Below the pieces are notes generated by a model. The model worked only from the letters and a program-made list of their open reading frames with translations. It searched no databases and was not told where the DNA came from. A program made the position numbers and the translations under genes. This document shows, in pieces, positions 26,338 through 38,100 of a stretch of 41,964 nt of DNA. Where the stretch lies: positions 1 through 41,964 of the forward strand of contig NZ_AJXT01000071.1 in assembly GCF_000264295.1 (NCBI RefSeq), in the 5' to 3' direction. Each line of letters begins with the position of its first letter. The stretch's first letter is position 1. The DNA is from Rhodanobacter spathiphylli B39. GTDB lineage: Bacteria > Pseudomonadota > Gammaproteobacteria > Xanthomonadales > Rhodanobacteraceae.

Positions 26338-27621
26338 TCACCGTTCGAGGATGGCGGTGACGCCCATGCCGCCGGCGGTGCAGATCGAGATCAGGCCGCG
26401 GCCCGAGCCCTTCTGTTCGAGCATCTTCGCCAGGGTGGCCACGATGCGCGCCCCGGTGGCGGCGAACGGATGGCCCACCGCCAGGCTGGAGCCGTGCACG
26501 TTGAGCCGGGCCGGGTCGATCGAACCCAGCGGCGCATCCAGGCCCAGGCGCTGCTTGCAGTAATCCGCCGACTCCCACGCGCGCAACGTGCACAGCACCT
26601 GCGCCGCGAACGCTTCGTGGATCTCGTAGAAATCGAAGTCCTGCAGGCTCAGTCCGTTGCGGGCCAGCATTCGCGGCACGGCGATGGTCGGCGCCATCAG
26701 CAGGCCCTCGCCGTGGACGAAATCCACCGCGGCCACTTCCGCGTCGCGCAGGTACGCCTGCACGGTCAGCCCGCGCTGCGCCGCCCAGGCGTCGCTGCCC
26801 AGCAGCACCGCGGCGGCACCGTCGGACAAGCCGGTGGAGTTGCCGGCGGTCAGCGTGCCATGGCCGGAACGCTTGTCGAACGCCGGCTTCAGCGAGGCCA
26901 GCTTTTCCATGCTCGAATCGGGCCGCAGGAAGCCGTCGCGCTTGAGGCCACGGAACGGCACCAGCAGGTCATCGAAGAAACCTTCGGCATAGGCGGCCGC
27001 CAGCTTGTGGTGGCTGTCCAGCGCCAGCTGGTCCTGCGCCTCGCGGCCCACATGCCATTCCTTCGCCATCTGCTCGCAGTGGTCACCCATCGACTTGCCG
27101 GTGCGCGGCTCGGCCACGCCGGGAAACGACGGCTTCAGTTCACTGAAGGAGAACCCGCGCAGGGCGGCCTTCAGCTTGTCCATCGGCGTCTTGGCGCGGT
27201 TCATCGCCAGCAGGCGCTTGCGCAGGCGGGTGCCGTAGACGATCGGCACGTCCGAGGTGGTGTCCGAGCCGCCGGCGATGCCGGCCTCGATCTGCCCGGC
27301 GGCGATCTTGTTGGCGATGATGATGGTGTTGTCCAGCGAAGTACCGCAGGCGCGGGCCGTGGTGATGCCCGGTGTGGTCGGCGCCAGCCCGGAGCTGAGC
27401 AGCGACTCGCGCGCCAGGTTCCAGTCCGAGGCGTGCTTGATCACCGCGCCCATCGCCACTTCGCCCAGTTCCACGCCATGCAGGCCGAAGCGTTCGACCA
27501 GTGCGCCCAGCACCTTCACCGACATGCCGAAGTTGCCGACATCGGCATAGGCGGTGTTGTTGCGGCAGAACGGAATGCGTACCCCGCCGATGATGCCGAC
27601 GCGCCTCTGCGTGTTTTCCAT
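26338..27621 (-). CDS. Acetyl-CoA C-acyltransferase (thiolase, FadI-like)
   Basis: 427-residue thiolase, catalysing thiolytic cleavage of 3-ketoacyl-CoA or condensation of acetyl-CoA units. Catalytic residues visible: Cys in ARACGTSLDN (near 93), His in HEAFAAQ (near 343) and the second Cys in CTAGGMGVTAI at the C-terminus. The length and the EQMAKEW region resemble FadI-type thiolases of beta-oxidation. No fadJ-like partner lies in the window, so the pathway is inferred. ATG 27621 (MENTQRRVGIIGG); the frame stays open far upstream as antisense noise. The hairpin CGCGGCT/AGCCGCG follows the stop at 26316-26331. Confidence 0.9.
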   Translation of the reverse strand: MENTQRRVGIIGGVRIPFCRNNTAYADVGNFGMSVKVLGALVERFGLHGVELGEVAMGAVIKHASDWNLARESLLSSGLAPTTPGITTARACGTSLDNTIIIANKIAAGQIEAGIAGGSDTTSDVPIVYGTRLRKRLLAMNRAKTPMDKLKAALRGFSFSELKPSFPGVAEPRTGKSMGDHCEQMAKEWHVGREAQDQLALDSHHKLAAAYAEGFFDDLLVPFRGLKRDGFLRPDSSMEKLASLKPAFDKRSGHGTLTAGNSTGLSDGAAAVLLGSDAWAAQRGLTVQAYLRDAEVAAVDFVHGEGLLMAPTIAVPRMLARNGLSLQDFDFYEIHEAFAAQVLCTLRAWESADYCKQRLGLDAPLGSIDPARLNVHGSSLAVGHPFAATGARIVATLAKMLEQKGSGRGLISICTAGGMGVTAILER

Positions 27622-27735
27622 GCTCAAAACAGTCCACCACTCAAGTTGGGTCAAGGCTAACCCGCCATGCCGTGCGGCGGAAGCCCAAAACGCTGAATGG
27701 TAGAATTGTGCTCTTTGTCCGTGGATGCAAACCCC

Positions 27736-28878
27736 GTGGAAGCGCAAACGCCGATCGCCCTGCCCATCGTGCTGGCCCTGGAACCGGTCGCGGGCGAGCC
27801 GCCGGCGCGCCTGACGCTGACCCGCGACGAAGCCGCCGAACTGGCGGCCCTGGTTGCCACCGACCTGCATGCGCTGGTGCCGCAAGTCGATGCGGCCCGG
27901 CTCGCGCTGGCCGGCGCGCTGTTCGACCAGGTCGAATTGCTGCGCCCCGGCTTCCCGGTGTGGAGCACGCTGGACGAACTGGCCCGGCGCGTGCCGCGCG
28001 GGCACCTGGAGAACGTGGTGGCCTTCGGCAGCCACGACGGCCACATGCCGGCGCAGCCGCTGGAACCTTCGACCCTCTACGCCGAAGGCCCGATGCGGCT
28101 GCTGCCGATGAGCCTGCTGGCCCCGGCGGAACTCGCCGAAGAACTTTCCGACCAGCTGGAGATCCAGCTGGTCGGCCGCGGCGAGACGGGCGCGCTGACC
28201 GCCGACTGGCTGATGCGCACGCTGGGCATCCGGCTGGAACACGTGCGTTACCTCAGCCGCAACGACCTGCTGGCGCTGACCTGCGTGCAGTACGAACACG
28301 TCAACCTGGCGCCGCTGTGGTCGCTGCTGGAAACCGCGCTGCTGACGCCGTATCGCGAGGAATCCACGATGAGCGCGCGCGGCCTGGCGCTGCGCTACGC
28401 GGACGGCAAGGTGCTGGCGCAGTCGCCGTCGCAGTGGCTGGCCGGGCAGGGCGGCGACATCGCCGAACGGGCACACGCGCTGGCCGGCATCGTGTTCGAG
28501 CTGCGCCAGTACGCGGCCCTGCTCGACGCCCACCAGCTGCCGTTGCAGTTGCAGCCGGCGCCGACGCTTGCGGTCGAGGCCGGTGACGGCTACCTGCTGG
28601 AAACCCTGGCCGCGGCGGACGCCCGTTACGACCCGCCCACCCTGTTTGCGCACGAGGCGCCCGGCCTGGGCGTGGTGGCGATCACCGTCGGCCAGCGTGG
28701 CGAGCAGGGTCAGTCGCGGGTGCTGGCGCATGCCTGGCCGCTGAAGCCGCAGGCACTGGGCAGCCTGCTCGCCCTGCTGGCCGATCGCCACGGCAGCGCC
28801 GGCGAGCTGCATGCGCTGGGCCGGATCATGCTGGACGGGGACGGCCAACTGGCGGTGCCGGCCACGATCCTCCACTAG
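27736..28878 (+). CDS. Protein of unknown function, Leu/Ala-rich
   Basis: About 380 residues, no recognised domain, no signal peptide and no membrane helix. The chain alternates helical, acidic and Leu-rich segments, with one His-rich stretch (SHDGHMP near residue 96). Two start codons are possible, GTG at 27721 and GTG at 27736; I prefer the latter. A -10-like TAGAAT lies at 27699-27704, so the leader would be very short. No ribosome binding site is clear. It starts divergently from the thiolase gene, whose start is at 27621. Cytoplasmic location is assumed. Confidence 0.6.
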   Translation: MEAQTPIALPIVLALEPVAGEPPARLTLTRDEAAELAALVATDLHALVPQVDAARLALAGALFDQVELLRPGFPVWSTLDELARRVPRGHLENVVAFGSHDGHMPAQPLEPSTLYAEGPMRLLPMSLLAPAELAEELSDQLEIQLVGRGETGALTADWLMRTLGIRLEHVRYLSRNDLLALTCVQYEHVNLAPLWSLLETALLTPYREESTMSARGLALRYADGKVLAQSPSQWLAGQGGDIAERAHALAGIVFELRQYAALLDAHQLPLQLQPAPTLAVEAGDGYLLETLAAADARYDPPTLFAHEAPGLGVVAITVGQRGEQGQSRVLAHAWPLKPQALGSLLALLADRHGSAGELHALGRIMLDGDGQLAVPATILH

Positions 28879-28971
28879 CGGGCGGATCGTTCGCCCCCCG
28901 TCTGGGCAAACGCCGGAACTCGGCGCATGATGATCCGGCGCCACAGGGGGCGCCACGCTGACGGAAGGACC

Positions 28972-31455
28972 ATGCGGCCGCACAAGTCTGCCGAGGTATT
29001 GCCTTCGCTCGCAAACCGGCCGGACTGGTCGGAGAAGGTGCTGCGCGGCACGCCGGTGCTGCTGGCTTACCTCGACCACGAGCAGCGTTTCCGCTATGCC
29101 AACGAAACCCATCGGCACTGGCTGGGGCTCGATCCCGCGCGGCTGATCGGCCGGCACCTGGTCGACGTGATCGGCGAGCGCAACCACCGGCTGGCCGGCA
29201 CGGCGCTGGCCCAGGCCTACGCGGGCACCGCGGCCAGCTACGAGGGCGAGCTGTTCAACGGCAACGAGCGCCGCTACGCGCACGGCAACTTCCAGCCCGA
29301 CTTCGATCCGGACGGCCACGTCTGCGGCATCTTCACCGCGCTGATCGACATCACCGAACGGCGCACCCTGGAACTGCAGCTGCACGAAAGCGAGCAGCGC
29401 TTCTTCAGCGCGTTCCAGCATGCCGCGATCGGCATGGCGCTGACCAAGCCGGACGGCCAGTTCCTGCGGGTCAACGCGGCGGTCTGCCAGATGCTCGGCT
29501 ATTCGGAGCAGGAGCTGCTGCAGCAGGACATCGGCCGGCTGAGCCATCCCGAGGACGTCGCCGCCGACCAGGCGCTGATGGCCCAGCTGCTGGCCGGCGA
29601 GCGCGACTCCTACCAGTTGGAGAAACGCAACTTCCACAAGCTCGGCCACGTGGTGCACATCCTGCTCAGCGTGTCGCTGGTGCGCGATGCGGCCGGGACG
29701 CCGCTGTATTTCGTTTCCCAGGTGCAGAACATCAGCCAGCGCAAGGCCTTCGAGGACGCGCTGCACCGCGAGCGCGAGCTGGCCGAGGTGACCCTGCGTT
29801 CGATCGGCGACGCGGTGATCACCACCGACCCGCAGGTTCGCGTCACCTCGCTCAACCCGATCGCCGAGGCGATGACCGGCTGGAGCAGCGCCGAAGCGAA
29901 CGGACGGCCGATCGAGGAGATCTTCCAGCTGTTCGACGCCCAGGGCGGCCTCGCCGTGGCCAACCCGCTGCGCTCGGCGATCGAGCAGAACCTCATCGTC
30001 GACCTGGCCGGCAAGACCCTGCTGCGCCATCGCCACGGCTTCGACACGCCGGTGGAGGATTCCTCCGCGCCGATCCACGATCACGCCGGCAACGTGATCG
30101 GCGGCGTGCTGGTGTTCCATGACGTCAGCGAGAACCGGGCGCTGGCGCTGAAGATGATCCACCTGACCCAGCACGACACGCTGACCGGCCTGCCCAACCG
30201 CAGCCAGCTGCCCGGCCACATCAACCGGGCCATCGACAGCGCCAGCCGGCGCCGCCAGCGCGCCGCGGTGCTGTACATCGACATCGACAACTTCAAGCAG
30301 GTCAACGAGCTGGTCGGCCACACCGCCGGCGACCAGGTACTGCGCTCGTTCATCGGCCAGCTGCAGCGCTGCCTGACCGGCGACGAATTGCTCAGCCGCT
30401 ATGGTGGCGACGAATTCGTGGTGGTGCTCCCGCACGTGGACAGCGCGGGCGAAGCGGCGGTGCTGTGCCGCAACCTGATCACCCACGGCGAACAGACCCG
30501 CATCGCCGGCCAGCCGGAGCTGTCGCTGCACCTGAGCATCGGCATCAGCGTCTATCCGGACGACGCCACCGGCGCCGACGAGCTGGTGCAGCATGCCGAG
30601 ACCGCGCTGATGGCGGCCAAGGCGCAGGGCCAGCACGGCTATCGCTTCTTCACCGCGTCGATGAACGAGCGGGCGCGCGCGCAGCGGCGAATCGAGACGG
30701 GCCTGCGCCAGGCCTTGCCGGGCAATCAGCTGAAGCTGCACTACCAGCCGAAGGTCGACGCGCACAGCGGCCGCATCGTCGGAGCCGAGGCCTTGCTGCG
30801 CTGGCAGCTCAACGGGCGCGATCTGTACAAGCCGGACCAGTTCATCCCGGTGGCCGAGGATTCCGGGCTGATCCTGCCGATCGGCGCCTGGGTGCTGCGC
30901 CAGGCCTGCCGCCAGGCGCGGATGTGGCAGCAGGCCGGGCACGAGATCCCGATTTCGGTGAACGTGTCGCCGCTGCAGTTCCAGCACGCGGATTTCTACA
31001 CCTGGCTGGACGACGTGCTGGAGGAGGCCGGGCTGGAGTCGCGCCTGCTGGAGCTGGAACTGACCGAACGCATGGTGATGTCCGGCGGCGAGGCGACCAC
31101 GGGCCTGCTGCAGCGGATCAAGCACCGCGGCGTGCGGTTGTCGCTGGACGACTTCGGCACCGGCTATTGCAGCCTGTCCTACCTGAAGCATTTCCCCATC
31201 GACGCGCTGAAGATCGACCGCATGTTCGTGCGCGACATCATCAGCGATCACGACACCGCGACCATCACCAGCGCGATCATCGCGATGGCGCGCAGCCTCA
31301 ACAAGGACGTGATCGCCGAAGGCGTGGAAACGCGCGAGCAGGGCAGTTTCCTGCGCCACGCCGGCTGCTCGCAGCTGCAGGGTTTCCTGTACGGCATGCC
31401 GATGCCGGCCAGCGAACTGCAGAAGCTGCTCGCCGAACCGGTGTCCGCGCCGTAG
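28972..31455 (+). CDS. PAS-GGDEF-EAL cyclic di-GMP signalling protein
   Basis: 827 residues. Three PAS-like sensory modules (about 10-125, 135-255, 265-385) precede a GGDEF domain with an intact YGGDEF signature (near 478) and an EAL domain with AEALLRWQ, ELTERM, DDFGTGYCSL and KIDR motifs (about 570-815). Both catalytic sites look competent, so it may make or degrade c-di-GMP, depending on signal. I do not see an RxxD inhibitory site ahead of GGDEF. No membrane helix. ATG 28972 follows GGAAGGACC; an upstream ATG at 28927 is possible. Directly upstream of the exopolysaccharide-type glucan synthase region. Confidence 0.92.
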   Translation: MRPHKSAEVLPSLANRPDWSEKVLRGTPVLLAYLDHEQRFRYANETHRHWLGLDPARLIGRHLVDVIGERNHRLAGTALAQAYAGTAASYEGELFNGNERRYAHGNFQPDFDPDGHVCGIFTALIDITERRTLELQLHESEQRFFSAFQHAAIGMALTKPDGQFLRVNAAVCQMLGYSEQELLQQDIGRLSHPEDVAADQALMAQLLAGERDSYQLEKRNFHKLGHVVHILLSVSLVRDAAGTPLYFVSQVQNISQRKAFEDALHRERELAEVTLRSIGDAVITTDPQVRVTSLNPIAEAMTGWSSAEANGRPIEEIFQLFDAQGGLAVANPLRSAIEQNLIVDLAGKTLLRHRHGFDTPVEDSSAPIHDHAGNVIGGVLVFHDVSENRALALKMIHLTQHDTLTGLPNRSQLPGHINRAIDSASRRRQRAAVLYIDIDNFKQVNELVGHTAGDQVLRSFIGQLQRCLTGDELLSRYGGDEFVVVLPHVDSAGEAAVLCRNLITHGEQTRIAGQPELSLHLSIGISVYPDDATGADELVQHAETALMAAKAQGQHGYRFFTASMNERARAQRRIETGLRQALPGNQLKLHYQPKVDAHSGRIVGAEALLRWQLNGRDLYKPDQFIPVAEDSGLILPIGAWVLRQACRQARMWQQAGHEIPISVNVSPLQFQHADFYTWLDDVLEEAGLESRLLELELTERMVMSGGEATTGLLQRIKHRGVRLSLDDFGTGYCSLSYLKHFPIDALKIDRMFVRDIISDHDTATITSAIIAMARSLNKDVIAEGVETREQGSFLRHAGCSQLQGFLYGMPMPASELQKLLAEPVSAP

Positions 31456-31468
31456 GGCGTGCCCTGCG

Positions 31469-31930
31469 CTACGAAGCCGCCGCCAGCGGCATCTCGTACA
31501 TGAAATAGTGGCAGCGCTGCATGCCCAGGCCTGCGTAGGTTGCCTGGGCGTGGCGGTTTTCGGTTTCCACGTACAGCCGCAGGCCCACCGCACCGGCCGC
31601 CGCGGCGCGCCGCTCCACTTCCGCGTACAGCGCGCGGAAGACGCCGCCGCGGCGCGCGGCGGGGATCACGTAGACGCTCTGGATCCACCAGAAATCGCCG
31701 TTGCGCCAGTCGCTCCATTCGCGCGTCACCAGCAAGCTGGCAACTGCCGTACCGTCGCGTTCGGCGACCAGGTAGAAGCCGCGCTGCGGCTGCTCGAACA
31801 CGCCGGCCACGCCGCGCGCCAGGATCGCCGGGTCGAGCTGCTTCTGCTCGGTTTCCCAGGCCATCGCCGCGTTCCACTGGACCAGGCTGGCGACATCGGC
31901 GGGTTCGGCGGCACGGATCTGCAGGGGCAC
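31469..31930 (-). CDS. GNAT family N-acetyltransferase
   Basis: 153-residue acetyl-CoA-dependent acetyltransferase; the substrate is unknown. GNAT features visible: N-terminal IRAAEPADVASLVQW, core strand WIQSVYVIPAARRGGVFRALY (acetyl-CoA pyrophosphate loop about 88-105), and the C-terminal YVETENRHAQATYAGLGM segment. GTG 31930 has GGGAG with a 7-base gap, which decides the start. Divergent from the glucan synthase gene. Confidence 0.85.
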   Translation of the reverse strand: MPLQIRAAEPADVASLVQWNAAMAWETEQKQLDPAILARGVAGVFEQPQRGFYLVAERDGTAVASLLVTREWSDWRNGDFWWIQSVYVIPAARRGGVFRALYAEVERRAAAAGAVGLRLYVETENRHAQATYAGLGMQRCHYFMYEMPLAAAS

Positions 31931-32100
31931 GGCATCACTCCCATCGGTGGTGAGGCCACATCCTAGCCTGCGTGGCCTTCACATGCCGCCGCGTAGTTTC
32001 TGCGCCGGGGCCGCGCCCGGCGAATGGCCCCTCGCCACGCCGCGCCACGGCCGCCGGGTTTCCCGCCGCGTCCGTCGTCCCCCACCGGCAAGCCACAAGG

Positions 32101-35100
32101 ATGCCCCGTTTGAACATCGGCACTTTCCTCGACCTGCTGAAGCTGCGCCGGTTGAACGCATTCCGGCGCCGGCGCGCCGCCGCGCGCACCCGGCCCGAGC
32201 AGGAGCCCGCGCTGCGCGCCGAACTGTTCAGCGCCGAACAGATGGAGCGGCACGGGCGGGCGCTGGCGAGCCAGCACCGGCTCAGCGCGCGGCGCAACGC
32301 CGACCTGCTGCTGGCGCGGCTGGCCGACAACGAGGCGGTGCTGACCCACACCTGCGAACGGCTGACCCACGCCACCCGCAAGCGCCTGCGCATCACCCCG
32401 GCCGGCGAATGGCTGCTGGACAACTTCTACCTGGTCGAGGAGCAGATCCGCATCGCCCGGCGACACCTGCCCAAGGGCTACAGCCGCGAACTGTCGCGCC
32501 TGGCCCAGGGGCCGTCCGCCGGCCTGCCGCGCGTCTACGACATCGCGCTGGAGATCATTTCGCACGGCGACGGCCGCGTCGACGTGAACAGCCTGCAGCG
32601 TTTCATCCAGGCCTACCAGGAGGTGTCGCCGCTGAAGCTGGGCGAGTTGTGGGCGATCCCGATCATGCTGCGGCTGGCCCTGATCGAGAACCTGCGCCGG
32701 GTGGCCGCCCGGGTGATGGCCGACTGGCGCTACCGCGGCCGCGCCGCGCGCTGGGCCGACAACCTGATCGCCACCACCGAAACCGACCCGAACTCGGTGG
32801 TGCTGGTGGTGGCCGACATGGCCCGCTCGGACCCGCCGATGAACGGCCCGTTCGTGGCCGAAATGGCGCGCCGGCTGCAGGGCCAGAGCCCGGCGCTGGC
32901 GCTGCCGTTGAGCTGGATCGAGCAGCGCCTGGCCGCATCGGGGCAGAGCGTCGAGCACCTGGTGCAGGTCGAGGCGCAGCAGCAGGCCACCAACCAGGTC
33001 ACCATCAGCAACAGCATCGGCAGCCTGCGCACGCTGGCGGCGATCGACTGGCGCGACTTCACCGAGCACTGCAGCCTGGTCGAGCGCTGCCTGCGCGACG
33101 ATCCGGCCGGCATCTACGCCGCGATGGATTTCGCCACCCGGGACCGCTACCGCCACGTGGTGGAATCGATCGCCCGCCAGCACCAGCTGACCGAACTGGC
33201 GGTGGCCGATGCCGCGATCGCGCTGAGCGCCGCCGCGGTCGCCGCCGGCCGCGACACGCTGGCGCAACACGTGGGCTACTACCTGGTCGACCGGGGCCGG
33301 GTCGAGCTGGAGCGCCACCTGGGCATCCACCCGCGGCTGGCCGTGGTGCTGCGCCGGGCATTCGACCGGGCGCCGCTGCCGATCTACCTGGGCACGCTGG
33401 CCGTGCTCACCTTCGCCTTCGCCCAACCACTGGTGGCGGCCGCGGCCCATGACGGCTTGCCGCCGTGGGCGCTGATCGCGATCGCGGTGCCCGCCGTGAT
33501 CCTGGCCAGCCAGCTCGGACTGAGCCTGCTCAACTGGCTGGCCACGCTGTCCATCGCGCCGCAGCAGTTGCCGCGGATGGATTATTCGCGCGGCATCCCC
33601 GCGCACGCGCGCACGCTGGTGGCGATCCCCAGCCTGTTCGCCAGCGAACAGGACGTCGAGGACCTGGTCGAGGCACTGGAAGTGCGTTTCCTCGGCAATC
33701 GCGACCAGCACCTGCACTTCGCCCTGCTCACCGACTTCGCCGACGCCGACCGCGAAACCCTGCCCGGCGACGAGCACCTGCTGCGGCTGGCGCAGCGGCG
33801 CATCGAGGCGCTCAACGACCGCTACGCCAGCGCCGCGGCCGACCGCTTCTTCCTGTTCCATCGCCCGCGCCGCTGGAATGCCGCCGAGCAGTGCTGGATG
33901 GGCCACGAACGCAAGCGCGGCAAGCTGGCCGACTTGAACGCGCTGTTGCGCGGCGGCGGTGGCGCGGCCTTCATGCGCGTGGTGGGCGACATCGCCTCGC
34001 TGCCGCCGGTGCAGTACGTGATCACGCTGGACACCGACACCGAGCTGCCACGCGATGCGGCGCAGGCATTCGTGGGCGCCATCGATCACCCGCTGAACCG
34101 CGCGGTGTACGACCCCGAACGGCGCCGCGTGGTCAGCGGCTACGCGATCCTGCAGCCGCGCGTGGGGATCAGCCTGCCCAGCACGGCGCGCTCGCGCTAC
34201 GCCCAGCTGTACGGCAGCGACGCCGGCATCGATCCGTACACGCAGATGGTTTCGGACGTCTATCAGGACGTGTTCGGCGAAGGCTCGTTCATCGGCAAGG
34301 GCATCTACGCGGTCGACGCCTTCGAACGCACCCTGGATGGCCGCTTCCCGGAAAACCGCATCCTCAGCCATGACCTGGTCGAGGGTTGCCATGCGCGCTC
34401 GGGCCTGCTCAGCGACACGCAGCTGTTCGAAGCCTGGCCCGCCCGCTACGGCGCCGACGTCAGGCGCCGCCATCGCTGGATTCGCGGCGACTGGCAGCTG
34501 CTGCCGTGGCTGCTGCCGTGGGCGCCGACCGCGCACGACGGCTGGCGGCGCAACGCGCTGACCGCGTTGTCGCGCTGGAAGATCCTCGACAACCTGCGCC
34601 GCTCGCTGGTGCCGGCCGCGCTGCTGGCACTGCTGCTGGTCGGCTGGCTGGTGATCTCGCCGGTGCTGTCGTGGACCCTGGCGGTGCTGGCGATGGTGCT
34701 GGTGCCGCCGCTGCTGTCGGCCCTGCTGGACCTGGTGCAGAAGCCGCGCGACGTGGAACTCGACCAGCACCTGCGCGCCGGCCTGCACGACGGCGTGCAG
34801 CACTTCGTGCGGATGGCGCTGGGGCTGGCGTGGCTGCCGCACGAGGCGCACTACCATCTCGACGCGATCGTGCGCACGCTGTGGCGAATGGCGGTCAGCC
34901 ATCGGCACCTGCTGCAATGGCAGACCTCCAGCGAGGTCGAGCGGCGCAGCAGCAACGCGGCCCTGGCGACGTGGCGGCTGATGTGGATCGGCCCCGCGCT
35001 GGCGCTGCTGATGATCGTGCTGCTGGCGCTGCAACGGCCGCTGGCGTTGTGGCTGGCCGCGCCGCTGCTGCTGTTGTGGCTGGCCTCGCCGCTGCTGGCC

Positions 35101-38100
35101 TGGTGGATCAGCCAGCCGCGCAGGCAGGACAGCTTCGTGCCGGATGCGCGGCAGCAGCGCTTCCTGCGCACGCTGGCGCGCCAGACCTGGGCGTTCTTCG
35201 ACGTGCACGTCAACGCCGCCGAGCACTGGCTGCCGCCGGACAACCTGCAGGAGCAGCCCGGCCCGGTGGTCGCCCACCGCACCTCGCCCACCAACATCGG
35301 CATGGCCTTGCTGGCGGGCCTGGCCGCCCACGACTTCGGCTTCCTCGGCACGGCGCGCCTGCTCGAACGCACCCGGCTGACCCTGGACACCATGCAGCGT
35401 CTGCCGCGCCACCGCGGCCACTTCTACAACTGGTACGACACCCAGACCCTGCAGCCGCTGGCGCCGATGTACGTGTCGGCGGTGGACAGCGGCAACCTGG
35501 CCGGCCACCTGCTGACCCTGTGCCCCGGCCTGCTCGAGCTGATCGACGCGCCGGTGTTCGGCGCGCACCTGCTGCAAGGCCTGCTCGACACGCTGGAACT
35601 GCTGCACGACGCACTCGAGCGCGATGCTCCGTCGCAGCTGGTGCCGCTGCGACGCCTGCTGCACGAGGCCATCGCCACGCCGCCGGCATCCACCGGCGCC
35701 ACGGTGCTGCTGCTCACCGAGCTGCGCCGGCACGTCCATGCGCTGGCCGCGGCGGCGGACGCGCCGGCCGCCGGCGACGCGCGCTTCTGGCTGGATGCCC
35801 TGCGCGGGCAGATCGACGAACTGCATGCCGACGCCGTGCTGCTCGAACTCGATGCGCCGTCGGACGAAGCCGTGGGCTTCAGCGGCATTCCCACCCTGCA
35901 TCAGCTGGCGCGCATCGAACCGTTGTGCTGGCCGGACGCCGCCGACGCCGAAGGCGTACGCGAGCGTGCGTCCGCCCGGATCGCGCTGATCGAACAGCTG
36001 GCCCACCTGGCCGAGCAGCTGGCGCAGATGGACTACCGCTTCCTCTACGACAGCACGCGCGACCTGCTGGCGATCGGCTACAACGTCGACCAGCACCGGC
36101 TGGACGCCAGCTACTACGACCTGCTGGCGTCCGAAGCGCGGCTGGCCAGCTTCGTGGCGATCGCCCAGGGCCAGCTGCCCAAGGACAACTGGTTCGCGCT
36201 GGGCCGGCTGCTGACCACGGTGGGCGGCGAACCGGTGCTGCTGTCATGGACCGGCTCGATGTTCGAATACCTGATGCCGACCCTGGTGATGCCCGGTTTC
36301 GAAGGCACCCTGCTGGAGCAGACCTGTCGCGCCGCGGTGGCCCGGCAGATCGAATACGGCAACCAGCTGGGCATCCCGTGGGGCGTTTCCGAATCGGGCT
36401 ACAACACGCTCGATGCGCACTTCACCTACCAGTACCGTGCGTTCGGCGTGCCCGGGCTGGGCCTGAAGCGCGGGCTGGGCGACGACGTGGTGATCGCGCC
36501 GTACGCCAGCGCGCTGGCGATGATGGTGGCGCCCGCGGCGGCCACCCGGAACCTGCAGCGCCTGGCCGGCATCGGGGCGCGCGGCCTGTACGGCCTGTAC
36601 GAAGCGATCGACTACACGCCGGCGCGCCTGCCGCTGGGCCAGGACGCGGCGATCGTGCGGCAGTTCATGGCGCACCACCAGGGCATGACCCTGCTGGCGC
36701 TGGACTACGCCCTGCTGGAGCGACCGATGCAGCGCCGCTTCGAATCGCACCCGCAGTTCCAGGCCAGCAGCCTGCTGCTGCAGGAGCGCGTGCCGAAGAC
36801 CGCCGCCGAATACCTGCACGCCACCGGCTTCCCCGAGCGCGCCGGCGGCGTTCCCCCGGAGGCGCGGCTGCGCGTGTTCGCCGATCCCGACCGGGCGCTG
36901 CCGGCGGTGCAGCTGCTTTCCAACGGGCGCTACCACGTGATGCTCAGCAGCGGCGGCGGCGGCTACAGCCGGCGCGGCGAACTGGCGCTGACCCGCTGGC
37001 ACGAAGACATCACCCGCGATCACTGGGGCAGCTTCTGCTACGTGCGCGAGGTCGCCAGCAACGCCTGCTGGTCCACCGCCTACCAGCCCACCTGCCGCAA
37101 GACCGAGCAGTTCGAGGCGATCTTCTCCGAGGCGCGCGCCGAATTCCGCGTGCGCGAACGCGAGTTCGACGCGCATACCGAGATCGTGGTGTCACCGGAA
37201 GACGACATCGAGCTGCGCCGCACCCACCTCACCAACCGGGGTCGCACGCGGCGCACGATCGAGCTGACCAGCTACGCCGAAGTGGTGCTGGCGCCGCCGA
37301 TCGCCGACGCGCTGCACCCGGCCTTCAGCAAGCTGTTCGTGCAGACCGAGCTGGTGCCCGAGCTGCAGGCGATCGTCTGCACCCGCCGTCCCCGCGCGGC
37401 CGGCGAGCACATGCCGTGGATGTTCCACCTGCTGGCCGTGCACGACGCCGACATCGTGGAGATCTCCTACGAAACCGATCGCGCGCGCTTCATCGGCCGC
37501 GGCCGCAGCACGGCCGATCCGCAGGTGTTCGATCGCGAGCAGGCGCGACTTTCCGACAGTGACGGCTCGGTGCTCGACCCGATCATGGCGATCCGCTGCC
37601 GGATCACGCTGGAACCGGACCAGACCGCCACCATCGACTTCGTCAGCGGTATCGCCGAGCAGCGCGATGGCTGTATCCAGCTGATCGGCAAGTACCGCGA
37701 CCGCCACCTCGCCGACCGCGTGTTCGACCTGGCCTGGACGCACAGCCAGGTGCTGCTGCGCCAGCTCAACGCCAGCCTCGCCGACGCCCAGCTGTACGAG
37801 CACATGGCCACCAGCATCCTGTATCCCAACGCCAGCCTGCGCGCCCAGCCCGCCGTGCTGCGGGCCAACCGGCGCGGCCAGTCCGGCCTGTGGGGACAAT
37901 CCATTTCCGGCGACCTGCCGATCGTGCTGCTGACGATCACCAGCCCCGCGCGGATCGAGCTGGTGCGCCAGCTGGTGCAGGCGCACGCGTACTGGCGCCT
38001 GAAGGGCCTGGCGGTGGACCTGGTGATCTGGAACGAGGACCGCGCCGGCTACCGGCAGGAACTGCAGGACCAGATCATGGGCCTGATCGCGTCGGGCAGC

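Noticed and set aside
27622..31593. A continuous minus-strand open frame of more than 1300 codons upstream of and in frame with the thiolase
   Set aside because: It is antisense to the unknown protein and the PAS-GGDEF-EAL gene. Its sequence is His/Arg/Val/Gln-rich with no domain, as expected for the reverse frame of GC-rich genes. The thiolase begins at 27621.
31963..36096. A 1377-codon minus-strand open frame opposite ndvB
   Set aside because: Low-complexity Gln/Arg/His-rich translation and perfect overlap with a well-supported plus-strand gene; it is a shadow of codon bias.
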